A DNA stretch of 64,000 bases, taken from Pseudomonadota bacterium (GTDB lineage Bacteria > Pseudomonadota > Gammaproteobacteria > Steroidobacterales > Steroidobacteraceae). The stretch spans positions 62,001 to 126,000 of the forward strand of contig JAFEDR010000010.1 in NCBI GenBank assembly GCA_018241525.1, read 5' to 3'. Made by a program: the position numbers and the translations under genes. Positions 51,928 to 62,160 of this stretch are shown here, piece by piece. The notes under the pieces are model-generated. The model had not been told where the DNA came from. It made no database searches and saw only the letters and a list, made by a program, of their open reading frames with translations. The stretch's first letter is position 1. Each line of letters starts with the position of its first letter.

Positions 51928-52758
51928 ATGAACGCCCCCGCCGCGATGCGTCGCCCGATCGCCCTCCGTCTCGCCACTGCCGCCGGCATCCTGGCCTGCG
52001 CGCTCGCGGGGACGGCGTTCGCGCACGACAGTCACGGCGGCGGCGGCGGTGGTGGCGGCGGACACGCGGCCGGCGGCGGCCACGCCGGTGGTGGTGGCGG
52101 TCACGCGGGCGGAGGCTACGGCGGGGGTCGCGTGGGGCCGATGGGCCACGGCGGCGGCGCGCATTACGCGCCGGGCGCGCACTACGGCGGCGGCGCCGTC
52201 GGTTACTACCGCGGCGCGCCGCGCACGGCGCCCGCTTACCGCGCCTATGCCCCGCACGGTCCGGGCGCGAGCGGCTACTACCGCGGCGGCTACACGGGTG
52301 GCCGACCCGGCTGGCGGCCGGGCTACTACGGTCCGGGCGGCTGGTGGCGCGGTCACTGGTGGGGCGGCTACGGCTTCGGCCTCTACTTCGCGACGCTGCC
52401 CTGGTACTACGAGACGCTGTGGTGGGGCGGCGTGCCGTACTACTACGCCGACTACACCTTCTATCGCTGGAACGACGCGGTCGGCGAGTACGAGACGGTC
52501 GCGCCGCCGGGCGATGACTCGAGCGCGCGCGGCTCGGCACCGGTGACCGACCTCTACGTCTATCCGCGCGACGGGCAGAGCGAGGAACAGCAGAAGCAGG
52601 ACCGCTACGAGTGCCACCGCTGGGCCGCCGACCAGACCGGCTTCGATCCGACGCAGCCGAACGGCGGGGTGGCGGCGGCGGACGCGGCCAACGCGGGTGG
52701 CGCCTACCGGCGCGCCGAGTCGGCCTGCCTCGAGGGTCGCGGCTACACGGTGCGCTGA
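51928..52758 (+). CDS. Exported Gly/His/Tyr-rich protein (DUF6515-like)
   Basis: 276 residues. A signal peptide (about 1-32) is followed by a low-complexity Gly/His run (about 34-90), a Tyr/Gly/Trp-rich middle (90-180) containing WWRGHWWGGYGFGLYF and YYYADYTFYRW, and a C-terminal domain (about 205-276) with two Cys, YECHRWAADQTGFDP, that is conserved in similar bacterial exported proteins. The Gly/His part may bind metal. CGGAG precedes the ATG. Function unknown. Confidence 0.82.
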   Translation: MNAPAAMRRPIALRLATAAGILACALAGTAFAHDSHGGGGGGGGGHAAGGGHAGGGGGHAGGGYGGGRVGPMGHGGGAHYAPGAHYGGGAVGYYRGAPRTAPAYRAYAPHGPGASGYYRGGYTGGRPGWRPGYYGPGGWWRGHWWGGYGFGLYFATLPWYYETLWWGGVPYYYADYTFYRWNDAVGEYETVAPPGDDSSARGSAPVTDLYVYPRDGQSEEQQKQDRYECHRWAADQTGFDPTQPNGGVAAADAANAGGAYRRAESACLEGRGYTVR

Positions 52759-52790
52759 GCGCCGCTCAGCTCAGTTCAGCTCAGCGCACC
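52749..52790. terminator. 12-base inverted repeat over two convergent stop codons
   Basis: GGTGCGCTGAGC (52749-52760) and GCTCAGCGCACC (52779-52790) are perfect complements with an 18-base loop that itself repeats CTCAG. Each arm carries one gene's final Val-Arg codons and TGA. Probably a shared bidirectional terminator, though without T-tracts. Confidence 0.55.
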
Positions 52791-53392
52791 TCGAGCGTCT
52801 CGACCCGCATCACCTCGCAGGCGCCGGCGCCGGTGTCCTCGCGCGTCAGCGACGTGCGCAGGAACGCGCCGTCTTCGCGCGCCCCGTCGACGAGCTCACC
52901 CGTCAGGCGCACCACCTGACCGACCCGCAGGTGCCAGAGCCGGTCCGCGAGCGCGCGGTCGGCGGGAATCGCGTGCAGGTTCGCGCTGTGGCGCAGGATC
53001 TCGGCGGGCGGGAGCGGCGGCTCCGCGTCCCAGTGCACGGCGTAGAAGCGCGCGCCCTGGTCGATCCGCAGCGACCCGAGCACCCGGTCGTCGGACATCG
53101 GCCCCCAGCCGAGCGCGAGGTCGACCGGCACGAGGTCGGCGAGCGCGTCGAGGCGGTAGCGCTCGCGGCCGAGCACGCGCGCGGTGATGTCGTAGTGCGC
53201 ACGGGCCGTGAGCTGCCAGCGGCCCTGCGCGACGGGCGCCTGCGGCGGCGCCGCGACGAGGTCGAGCTGCTCGGGCTCGGCCGGCGCGAGCACGCCGGCG
53301 CGTGGCGCGACCGGCCGGTCGCGCCGTTCTCCGTAGGCGCCGGTCATCGCGAGCGCGAGCGCGCCCAGCCGGACCCAGAGCGGGATGTCCAT
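52781..53392 (-). CDS. Conserved hypothetical inner-membrane-anchored protein
   Basis: 203 residues: a weak N-terminal hydrophobic segment (about 5-18), a Pro/Ala-rich linker, then a beta-rich domain with YDITARVLGRERYRLD, LVPVDLALGWGPMSD, FYAVHWDAEPPLP, the HSANLHAIPAD motif and SLTREDTGAGACEV at the end. Similar proteins of this layout occur across gammaproteobacteria without assigned function. The sequence reads like a small OB- or SH3-type beta fold that may bind nucleic acid or peptide. It lies between a convergent exported protein and the his operon. Confidence 0.75.
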   Translation of the reverse strand: MDIPLWVRLGALALAMTGAYGERRDRPVAPRAGVLAPAEPEQLDLVAAPPQAPVAQGRWQLTARAHYDITARVLGRERYRLDALADLVPVDLALGWGPMSDDRVLGSLRIDQGARFYAVHWDAEPPLPPAEILRHSANLHAIPADRALADRLWHLRVGQVVRLTGELVDGAREDGAFLRTSLTREDTGAGACEVMRVETLEVR

Positions 53393-53453
53393 GCGCCGAT
53401 GCTAGGCGGGGCGCCGCCGGCCGGCTGTGACGGCGCGCGCATCCGCGGCGGAC

Positions 53454-54098
53454 TCAGCTGTCGGGTGCACGCTCGCGCGCGTGGTGGCGCGCGCGCAGTT
53501 CCTCGACGACCTCGGCGAGCGAGAGCCCGCGGCTTCGCAGCAGCAGCAGCAGGTGGTAGAGGAGGTCCGCGCTCTCGCCGACGAGCTGCCGGTCGTCGGC
53601 GCCCACCGCGGCGAGCGCGACCTCGAGGCCTTCCTCGCCGACCTTCTGCGCCATCCGGCTCGGGCCCTTCGCGTGCAGCTTCGCGGTGTAGCTCGACTCG
53701 GGCGCCGCGGCGATGCGCTCGGCGATCACGGTCTCGAGGCGGTGCAGGAACTCGAGCCGGGTCGCGAGCGGCGGCGGCTGGCCGTGGAAGCAGTCGGCCG
53801 CGCCGGTGTGGCAGACCGGCCCCGCGGGCCGGCCGAGCACCAGCAGCGTGTCGCGGTCGCAGTCGGCGGTCAGCGCGGCGACCGCGATCGTGTTGCCCGA
53901 GGTCTCGCCCTTGCGCCAGAGGCGGCCGCGACTGCGGCTGAAGAAGGTGACCTGGCCGCATGCCAGCGTCTCGGCCAGCGCCTCGCGGTTCATGTAGCCG
54001 AGCATCAGCACGGTGCCCGTGTCCGCGTGCTGCACGATCGCCGGCAGCAACCCGCCGCCCTTCGCCCAGTCGAGGCCGTCGATCTCGGCTGGCGTCAT
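53454..54098 (-). CDS. hisIE: Phosphoribosyl-AMP cyclohydrolase / phosphoribosyl-ATP pyrophosphatase
   Basis: 214 residues. The HisI half (1-110) shows [23 protein letters not shown] and the zinc ligands in DCDRDTLL and CHTG..C; the HisE half (about 115-214) has the MazG-like [13 protein letters not shown] and [13 protein letters not shown]. It catalyses the second and third steps of histidine synthesis. Last gene of the operon; its ATG overlaps the hisF stop by four bases. Confidence 0.95.
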   Translation of the reverse strand: MTPAEIDGLDWAKGGGLLPAIVQHADTGTVLMLGYMNREALAETLACGQVTFFSRSRGRLWRKGETSGNTIAVAALTADCDRDTLLVLGRPAGPVCHTGAADCFHGQPPPLATRLEFLHRLETVIAERIAAAPESSYTAKLHAKGPSRMAQKVGEEGLEVALAAVGADDRQLVGESADLLYHLLLLLRSRGLSLAEVVEELRARHHARERAPDS

Positions 54099-54874
54099 GG
54101 CCGCACCTCGATGCCGGCGGCGGCGAGGAAGCGCTTCAGCGCCGGGATCGCGACCGTGCCGTCGTGGAAGACGCTGGCGGCGAGTGCGCCGTCGACGTGC
54201 GCACCCAGGAACACGTCGCGGAAGTGCTCGGCGGCGCCGGCGCCGCCCGAGGCGACCAGCGGCACGCCGCAGGCCGCGCGCGCGGCGCCGAGCTGCGCCA
54301 AGTCGTAGCCCCCGCGCACGCCGTCGCTCGCCATGCAGTTGAGGACGATCTCGCCGGCGCCGCGCCCCTGGACCTCGCGGATCCAGTCGAGCGTCGCGCG
54401 GCGCGTGCCGCGTGCGCGCTGCGGGTCGCCGCTGTTCTGGTAAACCTCGTAGCGCGGCGTCGCGCCGTCCGCGACGGTCTGGCTGTCGATGCCGACCACG
54501 ACGCACTGCGCGCCGAAGCGTTCGCTGAGCCGGTCGATGAGCTCGGGGTCGGCGAGTGCCGGGCTGTTGACCGAGATCTTCTCCGCGCCCGCGCCGAGTA
54601 CCGCCTCGGCGTCGGCCACCGAGCGGATGCCGCCGGCGACGCAGAACGGGATGTCGAGCAGCCGTGCGACGCGCGCCACCCAGTCGCGGTCGACGGTGCG
54701 GCCGTCCGGGCTCGCGGTGATGTCGTAGAACACGAGCTCGTCCGCGCCCGCGTCACGGTAGCGCGCGGCGAGCTCGAGGATGTCGCCGACCACGCGGTGA
54801 TCGCGGAAGCGCACGCCCTTGACGACCTGGCCGTCCCGGACGTCGAGGCAGGGAATCAGGCGCCGGGCAAGAAT
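54095..54874 (-). CDS. hisF: Imidazole glycerol phosphate synthase cyclase subunit, AUU start
   Basis: 259 residues. If reading starts at ATT (54874-54872) the protein opens [11 protein letters not shown] as second residue onward, and the catalytic aspartates fall at D11 and D130, the canonical HisF numbers. No ATG, GTG or TTG lies in frame nearby, and GAGGAG stands eight bases upstream, so AUU is the probable start. The barrel motifs VASGGAGA and [12 protein letters not shown] are present. It pairs with HisH, overlaps hisA by 19 bases and hisIE by four. Confidence 0.93.
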   Translation of the reverse strand: MLARRLIPCLDVRDGQVVKGVRFRDHRVVGDILELAARYRDAGADELVFYDITASPDGRTVDRDWVARVARLLDIPFCVAGGIRSVADAEAVLGAGAEKISVNSPALADPELIDRLSERFGAQCVVVGIDSQTVADGATPRYEVYQNSGDPQRARGTRRATLDWIREVQGRGAGEIVLNCMASDGVRGGYDLAQLGAARAACGVPLVASGGAGAAEHFRDVFLGAHVDGALAASVFHDGTVAIPALKRFLAAAGIEVRP

Positions 54875-55596
54875 GGCTTCAGCTCCTCGGCGCCGAGGCG
54901 TCCTTCGAGCAGCGCGCGGCCGCTGACCGCCGCCGCGACGCCGCCATTGGCGAGCGCCCACAGGTCGCCCGCGTCGCGGACGCCGCCGGAGGCCTGCCAC
55001 TCGATGCCGGGATAGTGGCGCACCGCATCGACGTACAGCGCGCAGTTCGGGCCACCGAGCGCGCCGTCGCGGCCGACGTCGGTGCAGAGCACGTGCTGCA
55101 GCCCGCTGCCGCGAAAGCGCGCGACCGCGTCCCACAGCGCGAGCTGCGACTGCGCCTGCCAGCCATGGGTCGCGATCCGCGGGGTGCCGTCGGCCTCGAG
55201 GCGCACGTCGAGCGCGAGCACGACCGCCTCGCCGCCGAAGCGTCGCAGCAGGCCGCAGACGAGGTCCGGGTCGGTGACGGCGAGGCTGCCGACGACGACG
55301 CGCGCCGCGCCGGCCGCGAGCGTGCGCTCGAGCGCCGCGCGGTCGCGCAGGCCGCCGCCCACCTGCAGGCGCAGCGGGCCGCGCGCGGCGAGCGCGGCGA
55401 TCACCGGCAGATGGGCCTGCGTGCCGTCGCGCGCGCCGTCGAGGTCGACGACGTGCAGCCAGCGCGCGCCGAGCGCGGCATAGCGGTCGTAGAGCGCCGC
55501 CGGCTCGACGTCGTAGACGGTCTCGGCGGCGAAGTCGCCGTGCACGAGGCGCACGCAGCGGCCGCCGAGCAGGTCGATCGCCGGGATCAGCTCCAT
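54856..55596 (-). CDS. hisA: ProFAR isomerase
   Basis: 246 residues. [15 protein letters not shown] with catalytic D8, the LHVVDLDGA strand, LQVGGGLRD phosphate site and the second phosphate site ASGGVRD define the HisA barrel. It performs the Amadori rearrangement before HisF/HisH. The ATG overlaps the hisH stop region by ten bases; its own end overlaps hisF by 19 bases and contributes the hisF ribosome site. Confidence 0.95.
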   Translation of the reverse strand: MELIPAIDLLGGRCVRLVHGDFAAETVYDVEPAALYDRYAALGARWLHVVDLDGARDGTQAHLPVIAALAARGPLRLQVGGGLRDRAALERTLAAGAARVVVGSLAVTDPDLVCGLLRRFGGEAVVLALDVRLEADGTPRIATHGWQAQSQLALWDAVARFRGSGLQHVLCTDVGRDGALGGPNCALYVDAVRHYPGIEWQASGGVRDAGDLWALANGGVAAAVSGRALLEGRLGAEELKPFLPGA

Positions 55597-56198
55597 GCGG
55601 GCCCCGCGAGCGCCAGGAAGTTCGCGAGCAGCCGCGCGCCGACCGCGCCCGAGCGCTCCGGGTGGAACTGCGCGCCGTGGAAGTTGCGGTGGCTGACGGC
55701 GGCGCTGAACGGCAGGCCGTAGTGGCAGGTGGCGATCGTCGCCGGGCCGACCGGCAGCGCGTAGCTGTGCACGAAGTAAGCGTAGTCCCCGGGCCGCAGC
55801 CCCGCCAAGAGCGGCGTCGCCGCCGGCGCCTCGAGCTGGTTCCAGCCCATGTGCGGCACGGGTCGTTCCGGGCCTCCCGGCAGGCGCTCGGCCCGGCCCG
55901 GCAGGATGCCGAGGCACTCGGTCGCGCCCTCGTCGGAGGCGGCGGCGAGCAGCTGCATGCCGAGGCAGATGCCGAGCACCGGCTGGGTCAGCGACGGCAG
56001 CAGCCGGTCGAGGCCCGCGGCCGCGAGCCGCCGCATCGCCTCGCGCGCGGCGCCGACCCCGGGCAGCACGACGCGCGCGGCGCCGGCCACGACCGCCGGG
56101 TCGGCGCTGACCTGCGCGCGGCAGCCGAGGCGCTCGAGCGCGTAGCGCACCGAGGCGACGTTGCCGCCGCCGTTGTCGACGATCACCACCCCGGTCAC
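55587..56198 (-). CDS. hisH: Imidazole glycerol phosphate synthase glutaminase subunit
   Basis: 203 residues. Class I glutamine amidotransferase with the nucleophile in [10 protein letters not shown] (about residue 77) and the His-x-Glu in [12 protein letters not shown]; the oxyanion PGVGA motif is also present. It supplies ammonia to HisF. GTG start in a GTGA overlap with hisB. Confidence 0.95.
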   Translation of the reverse strand: MTGVVIVDNGGGNVASVRYALERLGCRAQVSADPAVVAGAARVVLPGVGAAREAMRRLAAAGLDRLLPSLTQPVLGICLGMQLLAAASDEGATECLGILPGRAERLPGGPERPVPHMGWNQLEAPAATPLLAGLRPGDYAYFVHSYALPVGPATIATCHYGLPFSAAVSHRNFHGAQFHPERSGAVGARLLANFLALAGPAWS

Positions 56199-57265
56199 AG
56201 CACGCCCTTGCTGCTTGGCAGCTGCGTGCCCTCGAGGCGGAACGCCTGGCGCAGCGCCCGGCCGACGCCCTTGAAGCAGGCCTCCACCATGTGGTGCGTG
56301 TTCTCGCCGCGCACCTTGAGGTGCAGCGCGCAGCCGAGGCTGTCGGCGAGGCTGCGGAAGAAGTGCGGCACGAGCTCGGTCGGCAGACCGCCGACCGCCT
56401 CGCGGGCGAAGCGCCCCTCGAACACGAAGTACGGCCGGCCGGAAAGGTCGATCGCGACTTCCGCCTCGGCCTCGTCCATCGGCAGCAGGAAGCCGTAGCG
56501 GGCGAGGCCGCGCTTGTCGCCGAGCGCCTGCCGCAGCGCCTGGCCGAGCGCGAGCGCGGTGTCCTCGACGGTGTGGTGCTCGTCGACCTCGAGGTCGCCA
56601 CGCATCTCGAGCTCGAGCGCGAAGCCGCCGTGGCGCGCGACCTGCTCGAGCATGTGGTCGAAGAAGCCGATGCCGGTCGCGATCCGCACCGGTGCCTCGG
56701 CGTCGAGGTCGACGCGCACCGTGACCGCGGTCTCGCGGGTCTGGCGGTCGCAGCGGCCGACGCGGTGGCGCTCGGTCAGGCAGCGCACGATCGCCGGCCA
56801 GCCGTGCTCGGCGGCGCCGTCCGCGGCGACCCTGAGGCCCGGCAGGCCCAGGTTCGCGGCGAGCTCGAGGTCGGTCGCGCGGTCGCCGATCACCGCCGAG
56901 CGCGCCGGGTCGAGCGGCCGGCCGGCGAGGTACTCCGTGACCAGCCGGGTGCGCGGCTTGCGGCAGTCGCAGCCCTGCTCCGGCCGGTGCGGGCAGATCA
57001 GCACCGCATCGAACGTGATCCCCTGCGAGGCCAGCAGCCGCAGGATGAAGTCGTGCGACTCGCGGAACGCCGCCTCGGGCAGGCTCGGCGTGCCGAGGCC
57101 GTCCTGGTTCGTGACCATCACGAGCCGGTAGCCGTCGCGCGCGAGCGCGAGCAGCGCCGGGATCACGCCGGGCAGCAGGCGGATCTTGTCCAGCCGGTCG
57201 ACCTGCTGGTCGGCCGGCTCCTCGACGAGCGTGCCGTCGCGGTCGATGAACAGGGTCGGGGTCAT
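56195..57265 (-). CDS. hisB: Histidinol-phosphatase / imidazoleglycerol-phosphate dehydratase
   Basis: 356 residues. The N-terminal half (1-165) is a HAD phosphatase with D8-x-D10 in IDRDGT, VTNQDGLG, CPHRPEQGCDCRKP zinc loop and GDRATDLELA. The C-terminal half (about 168-356) is the Mn-dependent dehydratase with GFFDHMLEQ, DEHHTVEDTAL and GENTHHMVEA. The bifunctional form is typical of enterobacteria and xanthomonads. ATGA overlap with hisC. Confidence 0.96.
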   Translation of the reverse strand: MTPTLFIDRDGTLVEEPADQQVDRLDKIRLLPGVIPALLALARDGYRLVMVTNQDGLGTPSLPEAAFRESHDFILRLLASQGITFDAVLICPHRPEQGCDCRKPRTRLVTEYLAGRPLDPARSAVIGDRATDLELAANLGLPGLRVAADGAAEHGWPAIVRCLTERHRVGRCDRQTRETAVTVRVDLDAEAPVRIATGIGFFDHMLEQVARHGGFALELEMRGDLEVDEHHTVEDTALALGQALRQALGDKRGLARYGFLLPMDEAEAEVAIDLSGRPYFVFEGRFAREAVGGLPTELVPHFFRSLADSLGCALHLKVRGENTHHMVEACFKGVGRALRQAFRLEGTQLPSSKGVL

Positions 57266-58319
57266 GGCGTGGCGAGGGCCTCGAGGAGTCGCTGGTTCTG
57301 TGCCGGCGTGCCGACCGTGATCCGCAGCGCCGCCGGCGTCTCCGGCCGGCCGCTGAAGTCGCGCAGCACGAAGCCGGCGCGACGCGCGGCGGCGAGCGCC
57401 CGCGCCGCATCCGCCCACTCGACCAGCAGGAAGTTCGCCTCGCTCGGCCAGACGCGCCGCACCGCGGGCAGTGCCGCGAGCGCGGCCGCGAGCCGCGCGC
57501 GCTCGGCGATCAGCGTCGCGATGTGCTCGCGCGCGAGCGCGAGCGGCCCGGGCTCGAGCGCCGCCGCGACCGTCTCGGCGGTCGGCGTCGGCATCGCGTA
57601 GGGTGGCAGCACCCGCCGCAGCAGCGCGGCGAGCGCCGGCTCCGCGATCACCGCGCCGACCCGGGCGCCGGCGAGTGCGTAGGCCTTCGACAGCGTGCGC
57701 AGCACCACGAGGTTCGGGTGGCGGGAGATCTCGGCGACGAGGCTCGCGTCGGCGGCGAACTCGGCATAGGCCTCGTCGGCGACGACGAGCGCGCGCTCGG
57801 CCGCCGCGGCCGCGATCCGCAGCACCGTCGCACGCGGCAGCGCGTTGCCGGTCGGGTTGTTCGGCGTGCACAGGAACACGAGCTTGACGCCGCGGTCGAG
57901 CGCCGCGAGCACGGCGGTCTCGTCGAGCGCCCAGCCCGCCTCGCGCCGCAGCGGCGCCTCGACCACCGCGGCGCCCTGCAGCCGGGCGGCGAGCGCGTAC
58001 ATGCCGAAGGTCGGCGGGCAGAGCAGCACCGCGTCGCGGTACGGGGTCAGGAAGGCGCGCGCCAGCAGGTCGATGCCCTCGTCGGAGCCGCGCCCGGCGA
58101 CCAGCCACTCGGGGGCGACGCCATAGAGCGCGGCGAGGCGCGCCTCGAGGGCCCGCGGCGCGGGCTCCGGATAGCGGTTGAGTCCCGCCGCGCTCGTGTC
58201 GCCGGCGTAGCGCCAGGGGTTCTCGTTCGCATGCAGCCGCTCGAGCGCGGGATCCCAGCTAGCGTGCGCGTACGGCTCGAGCGCGAGGATCTCCGGCCGG
58301 GCGAGGCGGGCGGCGAGGC

Positions 58320-58323
<4 letters not shown>
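57262..58323 (-). CDS. hisC: Histidinol-phosphate aminotransferase
   Basis: 353 residues, fold type I PLP enzyme. HANENPWRY, GRGSDEGIDLL, CTPNNPTGN and the PLP lysine in RTLSKAYALAGARVG are visible. GTG start in a GTGA overlap with hisD. It converts imidazole-acetol phosphate to histidinol phosphate. Confidence 0.95.
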
Positions 58324-59635
<1,312 letters not shown>

Positions 59636-59639
<4 letters not shown>

Positions 59640-60535
59640 GCCAGCATCTTCTCGACCGGCAGCACCAGCACCGCCGAGGCGCCCGCGGCCTTGAGGCCCT
59701 CGAGCGTCTCCCAGAACACGTTCTCGCGGCACACCGCGTGGACCGCGACCTTGTCGGCGCTGCCCTCGAGCGGGATCACGGTCGGGTATTCGGAGCCGGG
59801 CAGCAGGCGGCGGATCTCGCCGAGCGCGGCGCGCGGCGCGTGCAGCATGATGTACTTGCTCTCCTTGACCTGCTGCACGCCGTCGATGCGCAGCAGCAGG
59901 CGGCGCAGCCACTCGTCCTTCGCCGGCGGCAGCGGCACCGGCGTGCGGATCAGCATCGCCTGGCTCTCGAGCACGGTCTCGACCTCGCGCAGGTGGTTCG
60001 CCTGCAGCGTGCTGCCGGTCGAGACGAGGTCGCAGATGAGGTCCGCGCGCCCGAGGCGCGGTGCAATCTCGACCGCGCCGGACAGCACCACGACCTCCGC
60101 GGCGATCTCCTGTGTGGCCAGCCAGCGGCCGAGGATGTGCGGGTAGGTGGTCGCGATGCGCCGGCCGTTGAGGTCGCGCGGCCCGCGGTAGGGCAGGTCG
60201 TCCGGGACCGCGATCGCCAGCCGGCAGCGGCCGAAGTCGAGCGGCTGCATCTCCTCGAACAGCGGCGCGTGGCCGCGGGCGAGGAAGCCGAGCCGCTTCT
60301 CCTCGACCACGTTGCGGCCGACGATGCCGAGGTCGCAGACGTCCTCCTGCACGAGGTCGGGGATGTCGTCGTCGCGCACCAGCAGCACGTCGAGCGGCAT
60401 GTTCTCGCCGTAGCACAGCAGCTGGTCCTTGCCGCGGCTGTACTTGAGCCCGCAGCGGACCAGCAGGTCGAGCGAGTGGTCAGTCAGCCGGCCGGTCTTC
60501 TGCACGGCGACCTTGAGGCGCTGCTCCTTATCCAT
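59636..60535 (-). CDS. hisG: ATP phosphoribosyltransferase, long form
   Basis: 299 residues, including the C-terminal ACT-like domain (about 225-299) through which histidine inhibits the long-form enzyme, so HisZ is not required. KVAVQKTGRL at the start, DLGIVGRNVVEE and the PRPP loop DLVSTGSTLQANHL are diagnostic. First committed step from ATP and PRPP. Its start lies within the 3' end of the TrpR-like regulator gene (8-base overlap). Confidence 0.96.
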
Positions 60536-60845
60536 GGCGTGGCTCGCGGGTCCGGGCGGCCGCGAGTGCGTAACCGCCGTGGCCGGTCATCAGGTAGCGG
60601 GCCACCCGGCCGATGGTCGTGACGCTGACGCCGGTCAGGCGGTGGATCTCGCGGTAGGGGCGTTCCTCGCCGAGCAGCTCGACCACCGCCCAGCGGTCGG
60701 CGAGCGCCTGCAGCTCGGCGGGCGTGCACAGGTCGCGGAAGAACGCGCGACACTCGTCGGCGGTCTTCAGCGTCAGGATCGCCTGGTACAGGGCGCGCTC
60801 GGCGAGCGCCTCCTGGCGCGGGCTCAGCGGTCGGTGCAGCTTCAT
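60528..60845 (-). CDS. TrpR/YerC-YecD-like regulator heading the his operon
   Basis: 105 residues, all helical, with the Trp-repressor superfamily pattern: LCTPAELQALADRWAVVELLGEERPYREI and the recognition helix GVSVTTIGRVARYL. YerC/YecD-type members lack the tryptophan-binding specificity of TrpR. Being first in the operon and preceded by an AT-rich repeat array, it probably regulates the his genes and itself; the effector, perhaps histidine, is inferred. Confidence 0.88.
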   Translation of the reverse strand: MKLHRPLSPRQEALAERALYQAILTLKTADECRAFFRDLCTPAELQALADRWAVVELLGEERPYREIHRLTGVSVTTIGRVARYLMTGHGGYALAAARTREPRHG

Positions 60846-60860
60846 CGCTCGGTCCAGTGT

Positions 60861-60884
60861 ATTAATACGCTAATACATTAATAC
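60861..60884 (-). promoter_or_regulatory. Three tandem octamers: likely operator of the his operon
   Basis: On the plus strand ATTAATAC (60861-60868), GCTAATAC (60869-60876) and ATTAATAC (60877-60884) lie in register, and GTATTAATAC (60859-60868) is a perfect palindrome. On the minus strand TTGTAT (60886-60881) followed by TAATAC 16 bases on could be the promoter, placing the repeats in its core. Helix-turn-helix binding on one DNA face is not expected at 8-base spacing for every copy, so cooperative or alternative binding is possible. Confidence 0.6.
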
Positions 60885-60909
60885 AACGGTCGTGCGGCGG
60901 GCAAGTTCC

Positions 60910-60939
60910 TTGACGCAGTGCAGTGAAGCTCTTTAGACT
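60910..60939 (+). promoter_or_regulatory. metX-metB promoter
   Basis: TTGACG (60910-60915) and TAGACT (60934-60939) with an 18-base spacer. The predicted transcription start, about 60946, coincides with the 5' end of the riboswitch aptamer. Confidence 0.65.
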
Positions 60940-60945
60940 CCCGCC

Positions 60946-61052
60946 GCCCATCGAGACCGGCTGAGGGACTGGCCCTTTGAAGCCGGGGCAACCTGCGCGT
61001 CAGCGTCCAGGTGCCAACTCCTGCAGGTCCCCACGGGGCCTGGTAGATGGGC
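60946..61052 (+). ncRNA. SAM-I (S-box) riboswitch aptamer
   Basis: P1 is GCCCATC (60946-60952) with GATGGGC (61046-61052). Inside are the conserved core words ATCGAGA, GAGGGACTGGCCC, TTGAAGCC, GGCAACC and GGTGCCAACTCC, in the correct order for SAM-I. Binding of SAM stabilises P1 and is expected to switch off the downstream metX-metB genes. Confidence 0.93.
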
Positions 61053-61093
61053 CGCCGGTTGTCCGGGCCCCGCGAGGGCCCGGCATCGACGGC

Positions 61094-61141
61094 GCCGCCC
61101 CGACGGGCGGCCCGGGAGTCTGCGCCAGACGTTCCCGGGAG
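61094..61141 (+). promoter_or_regulatory. Riboswitch expression platform sequestering the metX ribosome site
   Basis: CCCGGGA (61111-61117) pairs with TCCCGGG (61133-61139), extended by GTCTG/CAGAC, so the GGGAG ribosome site (61137-61141) is buried. GGCGGCCC (61106-61113) can instead pair with GGGCCGCC (61049-61056) in the 3' arm of P1. These alternatives fit translational control with SAM as the off signal. GCCGCCC-CGAC-GGGCGGC (61094-61111) is a further competing hairpin. Confidence 0.7.
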
Positions 61142-61146
61142 CAGCG

Positions 61147-62160
61147 ATGGTTGCCGACGACACCCTGACCGAGATCCGTACCGACCCCCCGACCTGCGTC
61201 GAGGAGGGCGTCTGCCGCCTGCCGGCGCCGTTCCGGCTGCATCACGGCGGCGTGCTGGCCGGCGCGGAGCTCGGCTGGCGGCTCACCGGTCCCGCCGGCG
61301 CCCCGGTCGTGCTCGCGATCGGCGGCATCTCCGGCCACCGGCGCGTGTCGGCCGAGGACGAGGGCTGGTGGGCGCCCGTGGTCGGCCGCGGCCGCGCGCT
61401 CGACACCGGCCGGGTGCGGGTGCTCGGCATCGACTGGCTCGGCGGCAGCGGCGCCTCGACCGCGCCCGTCACCGGCCAGCCGTTCCCGACGCTGAGTGCC
61501 TTCGACCAGGCCGAGGCGATCGCGGCCGTCGTCGCGGCGCTCGGGCTCGCGCCGCTGCGCGCGGTGATCGGCGCCTCCTACGGCGGCCAGGTCGCGCTCG
61601 CGCTCGGTGCGCGCCACCCGTCGCTCGCCCGGCAGCTCGTGGTGCTGTCGGCCGCCGACCGCACGCACCCGATGGCCTCCGCCTGGCGCAGCGTCGAGCG
61701 CGAGATGGTCCGCTTCGGCATCCGCCAGGGCGATGCGGCCGGCGGCCTCAAGCTCGCACGCGCGCTCGCGATGTGCACCTACCGCACGCCGCGCGAGTTC
61801 GCACTGCGCTTCGGCGGCGAGCCGGAGCGCGGCGCCGAGCGGCTGGTGCTGCCGGTCGAGAGCTACCTGTTCGCGCGCGGCGACGCCTACGTCGCGCGCT
61901 ACCGCCCCGAGTCGTTCGTCTGCCTGTCGGAGTCCATCGACCTGTTCCGCGTCGATGCGGCGGCGATCGCGACGCCCGTCACCGCGGTCGCCGTGCCGGA
62001 GGACCAGCTCGTGCCGTACGCGGACATGCAGGCACTGGTGCGGCGGCTGCCCGCCGGCCGGCTGGTGACGCTCGATTCCGTCTATGGGCACGACGCCTTC
62101 CTGAAGGAAGGCGAGGCGCTGCGCCCGATCTTCGCCGACTGCCTCGAGGACCGCCGATGA
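61147..62160 (+). CDS. metX: Homoserine O-acyltransferase (MetX family)
   Basis: 337 residues, alpha/beta hydrolase. Nucleophile S144 in GASYGGQVAL, D286 in PEDQLVPY and H315 in YGHDAFLKE form the triad. MetX enzymes acylate homoserine; in xanthomonad-like bacteria the donor is commonly succinyl-CoA, which fits the downstream metB, but acetyl-CoA cannot be excluded by eye. It is slightly shorter than most MetX proteins. The ATG is controlled by the SAM-I riboswitch. Confidence 0.9.
   Translation: MVADDTLTEIRTDPPTCVEEGVCRLPAPFRLHHGGVLAGAELGWRLTGPAGAPVVLAIGGISGHRRVSAEDEGWWAPVVGRGRALDTGRVRVLGIDWLGGSGASTAPVTGQPFPTLSAFDQAEAIAAVVAALGLAPLRAVIGASYGGQVALALGARHPSLARQLVVLSAADRTHPMASAWRSVEREMVRFGIRQGDAAGGLKLARALAMCTYRTPREFALRFGGEPERGAERLVLPVESYLFARGDAYVARYRPESFVCLSESIDLFRVDAAAIATPVTAVAVPEDQLVPYADMQALVRRLPAGRLVTLDSVYGHDAFLKEGEALRPIFADCLEDRR

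Noticed and set aside
60846..60945. Histidine leader-peptide attenuator upstream of the his operon
   Set aside because: No run of His codons and no terminator hairpin upstream of the regulator gene.
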